Source of the DNA: Deltaproteobacteria bacterium
GTDB taxonomy: Bacteria > Desulfobacterota > DSM-4660 > Desulfatiglandales > B25-G16
Assembly: GCA_019308645.1 (NCBI GenBank)
Contig: JAFDHR010000244.1
Span: 1-6,211 of the forward strand
Direction: 5' to 3'
DNA: 6,211 nt
Shown here: positions 1 to 4,995 of the stretch, piece after piece
Layout: each line of letters starts with the position of its first letter
How positions within the stretch are numbered: the first letter of the stretch is position 1
Notes under the pieces: generated by a model
The model's input: only the letters and a program-made list of their open reading frames with translations
Told to the model about the DNA's origin: nothing
Database searches by the model: none
Made by a program: the position numbers and the translations under genes

Positions 1-8
1 TTCGACTT

Positions 9-17
9 ATCACCTCC
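9..17 (-). promoter_or_regulatory. Strong Shine-Dalgarno site of a gene beginning left of the window
   Basis: Read on the minus strand, these bases are GGAGGTGAT, the full nine-base complement of the usual 16S rRNA 3' end (anti-SD). No usable start codon follows inside the window: the only GTG overlaps the SD itself. The start must therefore lie beyond position 1, at least 12 bases from the GGAGG core, which is slightly long. The site sits about 30 bases downstream of the start point predicted for the promoter at 54-82, so the two together mark the leader of a new transcription unit. The product is unknown. Confidence 0.65.
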
Positions 18-53
18 AAATTAAAATATTGACCACATACCAGCATACCCCCT

Positions 54-82
54 ATAATAAATCAAAAAACCCACGGTGTCAA
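54..82 (-). promoter_or_regulatory. Near-consensus sigma-70 promoter facing left
   Basis: On the minus strand TTGACA (82-77, perfect -35) is followed by a 17-base spacer and TATTAT (59-54, five of six matches to the -10 consensus). Transcription should begin near position 46-48, giving an AT-rich leader with a strong SD site at 9-17. This is the best promoter I can see in the window. It lies about 300 bases downstream of the tsaD stop, so the gene to the left has its own promoter and need not depend on read-through from tsaD. Confidence 0.75.
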
Positions 83-105
83 GTGTGTCTCAATGTCAGC
101 CTCGT

Positions 106-153
106 GGGAGGGGATAAAGGGGAGGGGGCCACCCTCTTCCCAGCCCTCTCCCC
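106..153. repeat. Paired G-quadruplex motifs on opposite strands
   Basis: The plus strand has four G-runs at 106-108, 110-113, 119-122 and 124-128, separated by loops of 1, 5 and 1 bases, a textbook G3+ quadruplex pattern. Directly beside them are four C-runs at 132-134, 139-141, 144-146 and 150-153, which form an equally regular quadruplex motif on the minus strand. The two halves are also partly complementary and could instead pair as a GC-rich hairpin. The block stands out against AT-rich surroundings and begins about 24 bases upstream of the -35 box at 77-82. Confidence 0.6.
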
Positions 154-196
154 TGTCTGCGTGCGGACACGCACAGGCAGGCATCAAGGGAGAGGG
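144..196. repeat. GC-rich stem-loop (cruciform) element
   Basis: CCCTCTCCC (144-152) is a perfect nine-base complement of GGGAGAGGG (188-196). Inside lies a second hairpin: TGCGTG (158-163), a four-base loop CGGA, and CACGCA (168-173), extended by CCTG (152-155) and CAGG (174-177) around a two-base bulge. On the plus strand a run of five T follows at 201-205, a weak terminator-like arrangement, but no plus-strand gene needs one. It resembles the intergenic palindromic repeats common in bacteria. Copy number cannot be judged from one window. Confidence 0.6.
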
Positions 197-387
197 AGTA
201 TTTTTGCAGTTTATAAATTTCTGGTATTAAAAATTTACTCGAAATGAAGCAGGTAGAAGATAATAAGGTGTAACGTCTTATCCTGCAAGAGAAAAAAGCT
301 TGACCCTCCGTGAATGTAAATAAAGAAAATTCAAGAGAAAGGGAATTAAAGAGCAATATATTGCCAGACCAGGTAGGGGCATACCAG
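197..387. other. AT-rich spacer downstream of tsaD, no gene
   Basis: No ORF here looks coding: there is no recognisable protein and no SD-led start. Small inverted repeats are present: a 12-base perfect palindrome GCAATATATTGC at 353-364, 24 bases past the tsaD stop, and arms GCAGG (249-253) and CCTGC (282-286) enclosing ATAAG (263-267) and CTTAT (277-281). Either could help end tsaD transcription, but neither has a proper U-tract after it in the minus direction, so I do not call an intrinsic terminator. Confidence 0.5.
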
Positions 388-1413
388 TTAGGTATCCAAT
401 TGATCTAATGGAAATCTTGATCGCGCATCTAAGGTTAGATCATTCCTTTGACCTTTCATTATCCTGTGATACCCGGCAACAGCAATCATAGCCCCATTGT
501 CTGTGCAGAGTTGCGGACTTGGAATATAAAGATCGATTCCTTTTTTACTCATAGCTTGTTGTAGTTTACTGCGTAAATTGTTGTTTCTGGCTACTCCTCC
601 TGCAAGCACGACTGATTTTGCCGCAGCTTGCGCTGTTGCTGTAATAACCTTATCAGTAAGGATGTCAACAACAGCGGCCTGAAATGATGCAGCGATATCT
701 GCTATTGTAATGTAATTTTCTTCTGTTTTTTCGTTGCGCCATTTTTTGACATACAGTGCAACAGCAGTCTTGAGACCGCTAAAGCTGAAGTTAAGGGAGT
801 CTTTGGATAGGTAGGCCCTCGGAAAATGAATGGAATCGGGGCGGCCTGTGGCAGCAAGTGTTTCTATTGCAGGACCCCCAGGGTAACCCAGCTCAAGAAG
901 TTTTGCGATTTTATCAAAGGCTTCACCTGCAGCATCGTCCAGTGTTTGACCCAACACGGTATAATCCCCAAAGTCACGGACATGATAAAGGTTTGTATGG
1001 CCACCTGAAACAGTGAGGGCAACGAATGGGAAAGGAGGGATTTTTTTTTCTAAAAAAATAGAGAGGATATGTCCCTCTAAATGATTTATTCCTATGAGAG
1101 GAGTGTTGTTAGCATAGCTATAGGCTTTGGCGAAATGAATACCAACTAAGAGGGCCCCAGCAAGACCAGGTCCCACAGTGACTGCTATTCCATGAATATC
1201 TTTATTGGTGAGCCCGGCTTTCCTTAGTGATTCTCTTACAACAGGAACAATATTTCTACTATGTTCTCTTGAGGCAATTTCTGGGACTACCCCTCCGTAT
1301 TTGTGATGAACAATAATCTGAGAGTCAATAATATTAGATAATACTGTATTTCCGTTTTCCACTATTGCAGCACAGGTGTCATCGCAGGAGGTATCTATTC
1401 CAAGTATAATCAT
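388..1413 (-). CDS. tsaD: tRNA N6-adenosine threonylcarbamoyltransferase TsaD
   Basis: TsaD (Kae1/YgjD/Gcp family) transfers the threonylcarbamoyl group from threonylcarbamoyl-AMP to A37 of ANN-decoding tRNAs, forming t6A, in a cytoplasmic complex with TsaB and TsaE. The 341-residue product has the usual length and all hallmarks: N-terminal GIDTSCDDT, the metal-binding NHLEGH motif (His111, His115), SGGHT (136-140), GEAFDK, the NFSFSGLKTA segment, GGVARNNNLR (272-281), and Asp305 in CTDNGAM as the third metal ligand. It appears intact to the C-terminus. The ATG at 1413-1411 is chosen because MIILGIDTS begins exactly where the family does. There is no good SD: GAGG lies 27 bases upstream, displaced by a 14-bp tandem duplication that also supplies an out-of-frame ATG. 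It is separated by a long non-coding gap from the kinase gene, so it probably has its own promoter, which I could not identify. Confidence 0.97.
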   Translation of the reverse strand: MIILGIDTSCDDTCAAIVENGNTVLSNIIDSQIIVHHKYGGVVPEIASREHSRNIVPVVRESLRKAGLTNKDIHGIAVTVGPGLAGALLVGIHFAKAYSYANNTPLIGINHLEGHILSIFLEKKIPPFPFVALTVSGGHTNLYHVRDFGDYTVLGQTLDDAAGEAFDKIAKLLELGYPGGPAIETLAATGRPDSIHFPRAYLSKDSLNFSFSGLKTAVALYVKKWRNEKTEENYITIADIAASFQAAVVDILTDKVITATAQAAAKSVVLAGGVARNNNLRSKLQQAMSKKGIDLYIPSPQLCTDNGAMIAVAGYHRIMKGQRNDLTLDARSRFPLDQLDT

Positions 1414-1429
1414 ATAAGTATAATCATAT
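1402..1429. repeat. Perfect 14-bp tandem duplication across the tsaD start codon
   Basis: AAGTATAATCATAT occurs at 1402-1415 and again at 1416-1429 without mismatch. Read on the minus strand this gives two copies of ATATGATTATACTT, so the tsaD start codon and its next codons appear twice, 14 bases apart and therefore out of frame. The upstream ATG (1427-1425) reads M-I-I-L-I-stop, and its TGA (1412-1410) overlaps the true ATG (1413-1411) as ATGA. A typical product of replication slippage. Confidence 0.95.
1410..1427 (-). CDS. Five-codon leader ORF overlapping the tsaD start (possible)
   Basis: ATG ATT ATA CTT ATA TGA encodes MIILI and ends in an ATGA overlap with the tsaD start. The first four residues repeat the TsaD N-terminus because the segment is duplicated. 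A GAGG sequence ends 13 bases before this ATG, too far for a strong SD but closer than it is to the tsaD ATG. If ribosomes start here, tsaD would be reached by termination-reinitiation coupling. The arrangement is seen in the sequence; translation is only inferred, and this may be an accident of the duplication. Confidence 0.3.
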   Translation of the reverse strand: MIILI

Positions 1430-1799
1430 CTAAGTTCAGACCTCGAAAATTTTAGCTAATGTTGGGGTAATATTTTGGATAAAAGGGTGCGTTTCTAACT
1501 CAAGATTTGGGTTCAAGCCCGCCCTGGCCTCCGGCTCGTAGCCTACGCCTCAGAGAGCGCGACTTGTTTCTTATAATCTGCTGCCATTGGAGTATTTGAC
1601 TAACTGTTTATGTTGCGCAATAGCCTGTCAAATCAGGTCTGGGCCAGGGGTTCAGGGCTCACCGTTAAGGGGTTAAAACCTTTGAACCTTGAACCGAGAC
1701 CGACCTGATGTCCAATTTTTAAGCAAAGTCCTAAAAATTAGGGGGATTGCAGTCATTAAATAAAGAATTTTTACGAGCTCTGAAGTTATAACTTTTATA
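1414..1799. other. Intergenic region between the kinase gene and tsaD, no gene
   Basis: I find no convincing coding region or RNA gene in this stretch. It has three parts. At 1714-1799 AT-rich DNA carries the palindrome AAGTTATAACTT (1783-1794) and the arms AATTTTTA (1714-1721) and TAAAAATT (1732-1739). An imperfect long hairpin follows at 1632-1709. A GC-rich tract at about 1505-1560 includes GGGTTCAAGCCC, which looks like a tRNA T-arm one base short. It must also hold the tsaD promoter. The best -10-like sequence on the minus strand, TAAAAT inside GCTAAAATTT near 1450, lacks a recognisable -35 box. Confidence 0.5.
1632..1709. repeat. Imperfect hairpin element with nested GGTTCA/TGAACC arms
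   Basis: Outer arms ATCAGGTC (1632-1639) and GACCTGAT (1702-1709) pair perfectly over eight bases. Inside, GGTTCA (1649-1654) can pair with TGAACC (1690-1695), and GGTT (1670-1673) with AACC (1677-1680). A second TGAACC lies at 1683-1688, and GGTTCA occurs again outside the element at 1510-1515. No U-tract follows on either strand, so a terminator role is not supported. It may be a non-coding intergenic repeat or a structured RNA segment. Confidence 0.45.
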
Positions 1800-1861
1800 T
1801 TATTCTTTAGAGACCCTTTTATTTCTCAACTGATCTATTCGTTCTACGATCTTTCTGAGAT
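1800..1861 (-). pseudogene. Stranded 3' coding tail of the CHASE2 kinase gene
   Basis: If one copy of the adjacent 41-bp duplication is removed, the kinase frame continues from GLMAE into this segment as HLRKIVERIDQLR, then NKRVSKE, and stops at the TAA at 1802-1800. The tail is helical, heptad-like and basic, and it fits the C-terminus of the kinase far better than the present ending, PLKNATRMLA. The restored gene would encode 857 residues instead of 847. The segment is out of frame now and should not be translated as part of the kinase. Confidence 0.8.
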
Positions 1862-1943
1862 GTTCAGCCATTAAGCCAGCATTCTGGTAGCGTTTTTTAA
1901 CGGTTCAGCCATTAAGCCAGCATTCTGGTAGCGTTTTTTAACG
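1862..1943. repeat. Perfect 41-bp tandem duplication at the kinase 3' end
   Basis: The unit at 1862-1902 is repeated exactly at 1903-1943; both begin GTTCAGCCATTAAGCC and end TTTTTTAACG. Because 41 is not a multiple of three, the second copy in the direction of translation is read in a different frame and gives PLKNATRMLA followed by TAA. The perfect identity suggests a recent event, either slippage in the strain or an assembly or sequencing artefact. Confidence 0.97.
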
Positions 1944-4414
1944 TCTTTAATCAAGGCCTTATCTATTATTTTTTCAATAATCAGTGGAATTTTTGGATTA
2001 AACTTCCTTGCTGAGGTGTGTTTTTCTTTTGCAATCTGAAACATGAGTGAAGTTATATCATCGGAAATAAATGGCTTTTGTCCGGTTAGCATCTCAAAAA
2101 GAACTACCCCTAATGAAAATATATCTGAACGTCCGTCGATCTTTTTTCCACTTACCTGTTCAGGAGACATATAAGAGGGAGTGCCTAAAACAACACCTGT
2201 TTTTGTCTTAGATGATGATGTGATCCTGGCGATGCCAAAATCCGTGACCTTTATATTACCTGTATCGTTAAGTAACATAATATTGGCTGGTTTTATGTCC
2301 CTGTGAACAATATTGTTGTTGTGGGCATAATCTAAGGCATCAGCTACTTGGATTATGATGTTAAGCACATCCCTTAAGGGGAGGAGCTTTCCTTTATGGG
2401 TATATTTTGCTAAATCTTCTCCGTGTAGGTATTCCATCGCTATATAGGCCAAGTCGTGTTCTTCGCCAGCATCGTAGATAGAAACAATGTTGGGGTGGTT
2501 TAACAGTCCTGCTGACTCTGCTTCCCTGAAAAAGCGTTCCTTTATATCTGCCAGCTCTCCTTCTTCAAATTCAGATAATCGTAAGGTTTTTATAGCAACA
2601 GTTCTATGTATAGTGGGATCTTCTCCTTTATAAACAACCCCCATTGCACCTCTGCCTAACTCCCCTGAAATTTCATATCTGCCAAGTGTTGGTTTAGTAT
2701 CAAGGCCGTCTATTGTTGCTCCAATGTCACCAGGATGGCCGCCACTGGCGCCAAAGATCATAGTAGATTCAGCGCCTTTTAATTTAGGTATCCTCTCACC
2801 TAAGTCCTTGAAACTGCTGCCATCTTCAATAATCATAGTATACATTGATAATGCCTTGCTAAATTGCCTTTTCCTTTCATAATCGAGGCCAAGATTGTAT
2901 AAAAGATCCTTGACCCCTGGTTCATCGGTAGGACATTTTCGAAATTTTTCACTGGCGAGATCAAGCATTCCTTGCTGTTGGAAAGAAAGACCAAGGGCCT
3001 TGTTTGTTTCGACGGAATCAGCCTCTACTTTCTCTTTGGTTTTTTCAGTGATGAAAAAATTTCTGCTAACCACTAAAATATAGCCCAGAATCAAAAGAAC
3101 TAGTTGAGGTGTAATCTTGAGCCATATATTTGAGCGAAAAAATAGAATTGTTCCAACTGTTCCGTAAGAGAGAAGAAGGATTAGTGTGATAATTGCACCG
3201 GTACCAGCCTTTAGCCTTGTCAGGAGAAATGAAATGTAGAGTCCAAAAAGGAGCATAATGCTTAGCTCAAGAAATGAGGTCCATTGAGGCCGCATAAAAA
3301 ATTCTTCTTTTAAGATATTTGACACCGAGTTGGCTATTATTTCAACGCCTGGTAAATTACTCGATATAGGTGTAACAAAGCGGTCCCCAATTCCTGGGGC
3401 AGTAGGTCCAAGGATGACTATTTTGTCTCTGAAGAGGCTTGTTTGAAATGCATTATTGAGAACCTTTCTGAATGACGTCATGTGAAATGCAATCCCTGGC
3501 CCGTCATTCCATTTAATGAGTGTTGACATGTCTAAATCTGTGGCTGGAATCCGGACTGTCTTGGATGGGGGGACCTTTATATCGATTTCCTGGCCCAAGA
3601 TAAGCCTGATCTGATTATAGTTTAATCCCTTGAAGGTTTTTACTATTGCAATAGGAAATGATGGGATGAAGGTATTGTCTAAATAACCAATGGCGTGAAT
3701 CTGAGTTCTGATGGATCCGTCGTTATCTGGAAAAAGGTTTATATGGCCAATTCCTGCAACTGAATTCGCAAGGGAAGGAAGGAGTGGCTTTATCTTGGAA
3801 AGCCACATAAGGGAGCTTGTTGCCCATTCATCCTTAAGGCCATGTATAATTTTATAGGAGTTTTTGGCCAGATAATCAGGAACCTCATCGTCTCTTCCCG
3901 CACTCCTTGTATCAAAATAAATGGGCAGAACTATGTTGCCGGCCTTTTTAAAAGATTCAGCTAATTTGGTGTCATTATCCAGGTTGGCCTCTGCCTTATT
4001 TAATGATTGATAAAATGTTTTAGCAGATAAACCTTTCTTTTTTAAATCGAGATCAGCATATGTTTTCTTTAGTTCTCTAATCGTTTTGAGGCCGGAATTT
4101 TCCTCTGGCTCATTAAAGATAATATCCAGGGCGATAACCTTGGCACCAGCCATTGCAAGATTGTTTACTGCCCTGGCAAGAATGTTTCTTGGCCAGGGGA
4201 AACGACCGATTTCATCTAAATCCTCATCATCAATAACTACTATCTCGATATCTGGATTTCTTTCTCCAGAGGCACTGAGCTTGGATCGGAGGTCAAATGT
4301 TTTTTTCTCTATAACGTCTGTAAAATCACCAAGGCCTGTCACGAACATGATTATAAATAGAAGAGTGAGGATCAGGCCGATTGACCATCCAGGAATACCT
4401 TTTTTAAATGGCAT
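1871..4414 (-). CDS. CHASE2-domain transmembrane serine/threonine protein kinase, C-terminus altered by frameshift
   Basis: An 847-residue sensor kinase. One membrane segment (about 9-29) leads into an extracytoplasmic CHASE2 domain (about 35-365; IEIVVIDDEDL, RFPWPR, INLFPDNDGSIR). Three membrane segments follow (about 382-398, 404-426, 433-452), then a cytoplasmic region with two TPR-like repeats (about 471-535) and a Thr-rich linker. The Hanks-type kinase begins at Tyr580: glycine loop GRGAMGVVYKG, Lys609 in VAIK, Glu631 or Glu633 of helix C, HRDIKPAN (Asp706), DFG (725-727), SPE (750-752) and the late Arg828. All catalytic residues are present, so it should be active. It would sense an unknown envelope signal and phosphorylate unknown cytoplasmic proteins. 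The ATG at 4414 has GAGGG six bases upstream. After Glu837 a 41-bp duplication shifts the frame and swaps 20 tail residues for 10. The catalytic core is complete to its final helix, so loss of activity is not certain. Confidence 0.93.
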   Translation of the reverse strand: MPFKKGIPGWSIGLILTLLFIIMFVTGLGDFTDVIEKKTFDLRSKLSASGERNPDIEIVVIDDEDLDEIGRFPWPRNILARAVNNLAMAGAKVIALDIIFNEPEENSGLKTIRELKKTYADLDLKKKGLSAKTFYQSLNKAEANLDNDTKLAESFKKAGNIVLPIYFDTRSAGRDDEVPDYLAKNSYKIIHGLKDEWATSSLMWLSKIKPLLPSLANSVAGIGHINLFPDNDGSIRTQIHAIGYLDNTFIPSFPIAIVKTFKGLNYNQIRLILGQEIDIKVPPSKTVRIPATDLDMSTLIKWNDGPGIAFHMTSFRKVLNNAFQTSLFRDKIVILGPTAPGIGDRFVTPISSNLPGVEIIANSVSNILKEEFFMRPQWTSFLELSIMLLFGLYISFLLTRLKAGTGAIITLILLLSYGTVGTILFFRSNIWLKITPQLVLLILGYILVVSRNFFITEKTKEKVEADSVETNKALGLSFQQQGMLDLASEKFRKCPTDEPGVKDLLYNLGLDYERKRQFSKALSMYTMIIEDGSSFKDLGERIPKLKGAESTMIFGASGGHPGDIGATIDGLDTKPTLGRYEISGELGRGAMGVVYKGEDPTIHRTVAIKTLRLSEFEEGELADIKERFFREAESAGLLNHPNIVSIYDAGEEHDLAYIAMEYLHGEDLAKYTHKGKLLPLRDVLNIIIQVADALDYAHNNNIVHRDIKPANIMLLNDTGNIKVTDFGIARITSSSKTKTGVVLGTPSYMSPEQVSGKKIDGRSDIFSLGVVLFEMLTGQKPFISDDITSLMFQIAKEKHTSARKFNPKIPLIIEKIIDKALIKDVKKRYQNAGLMAEPLKNATRMLA

Positions 4415-4420
4415 TATTTT

Positions 4421-4425
4421 CCCTC
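4421..4425 (-). promoter_or_regulatory. Shine-Dalgarno site of the CHASE2 kinase gene
   Basis: GAGGG on the minus strand lies six bases before the ATG at 4414-4412, within the 17-base gap after the SLBB-HhH gene stop. It fixes the kinase start, and the gap has no room for a separate promoter, supporting co-transcription of the two genes. Confidence 0.75.
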
Positions 4426-4431
4426 AATTTT

Positions 4432-4995
4432 TTAAATTCCAATATAAGGCTCTATTTTTAGATAGCGTAGTTTTCCCATGCTCGGTACATTTTTTATTTC
4501 TTTTAGTGTCTTAAATGGACCATAAAGGGATCTATAATTAATAATCTTTTCAGCGAGCGTTGGCCCGATACCAGGTATAGTATCCAGTTCTTCCAGGCTT
4601 GCAGTATTTACAAATATAGGGATTTTAAGGGTAATTTTATATGCTGCGGGCATAGTTCCAGTTGAGACATGTATATGTCCATTCTCTGAGCTGATCTGAA
4701 CACTTGTCCCCTGAGCAACAGAAGGAGATGTATCACACAATTTTACGCCAATCAGTTTTGCCTTCGGGCAGCCGGCCCCGACCATCAATTCCTTTAAAGA
4801 AGGTTCCCTATCAAACACATAGATGCCAGGGTTTTTTACAACGCCAGTGACAAGGATAAAAATATTGTTTTCCCTTTCGATAGAGCCAAGGTCTCCTTGT
4901 GCAGAAAACAGGTTATTTATTACCCATCCAAGAAGAAGGATTAGGATAAGAATGAAAAGGCCTATGTGCTGGGTGTTATTTTTTTTCGTTTTCAT
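4432..4995 (-). CDS. Membrane-anchored SLBB and helix-hairpin-helix protein, ComEA-like
   Basis: From the ATG at 4995 this is 187 residues. A lysine-rich start is followed by one membrane segment (about 11-26), so the rest probably lies outside the cytoplasm. Residues about 46-105 resemble a SLBB domain (VTGVVKNPGIYVF, then SLKELMVGAGC), a ligand-binding fold of polysaccharide-export and ComEA proteins. Residues about 126-187 are a ComEA-type helix-hairpin-helix pair: VNTASLEELDTIPGIG, AEKIINYR, YGPFKTLKEI, with a second hairpin VPSMG. In the family this part binds double-stranded DNA without sequence specificity, and ComEA is the DNA receptor of competence. The architecture matches ComEA, but without comEC or pilus genes nearby a competence role is unproven. 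The 4995 start overlaps the end of lysC by 20 bases. An ATG at 5016 has a better SD (AAGGG, six bases away), would add seven residues and is a real alternative; a TTG at 5034 is unlikely. Confidence 0.85.
   Translation of the reverse strand: MKTKKNNTQHIGLFILILILLLGWVINNLFSAQGDLGSIERENNIFILVTGVVKNPGIYVFDREPSLKELMVGAGCPKAKLIGVKLCDTSPSVAQGTSVQISSENGHIHVSTGTMPAAYKITLKIPIFVNTASLEELDTIPGIGPTLAEKIINYRSLYGPFKTLKEIKNVPSMGKLRYLKIEPYIGI

Noticed and set aside
1..20. The 3' end of a 16S rRNA gene (ATCACCTCC on the plus strand)
   Set aside because: The conserved bases that precede this motif in 16S genes are absent and the following sequence does not fit. The motif is better read on the minus strand as a Shine-Dalgarno site behind a promoter.
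144..205. Plus-strand intrinsic terminator (hairpin followed by TTTTT at 201-205)
   Set aside because: No plus-strand gene lies upstream, the T-run is separated from the stem by four bases, and the hairpin is equally well explained as an intergenic palindrome.
29..356. Small ORFs on both strands in the left spacer (29-247 plus, 96-356 minus)
   Set aside because: They read through the G-run/C-run palindromic block, have low-complexity Gly/Pro/Arg content, no SD site and no family resemblance.
249..364. Rho-independent terminator for tsaD
   Set aside because: The two inverted repeats here are short or bulged, and in the minus direction neither is followed directly by a convincing U-tract.
1470..1535. 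A tRNA gene
   Set aside because: Only a T-arm-like string is present. The loop is one base short, the flanking bases do not extend the stem, and no D-arm, anticodon stem or matching acceptor strand can be folded upstream.
1594..1633. Minus-strand promoter for tsaD starting with TTGACA at 1631-1626
   Set aside because: The -35 match is good, but no acceptable -10 hexamer occurs 16-18 bases downstream; the nearest candidate, TAAACA, sits at a 15-base spacing and is weak.
4086..4514. Plus-strand ORF of 142 codons opposite the kinase and SLBB-HhH genes
   Set aside because: It runs antisense across two well-supported genes and their junction, and its translation has no recognisable family features. 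The same holds for the other plus-strand ORFs at 826, 2895, 4823 and 5646.
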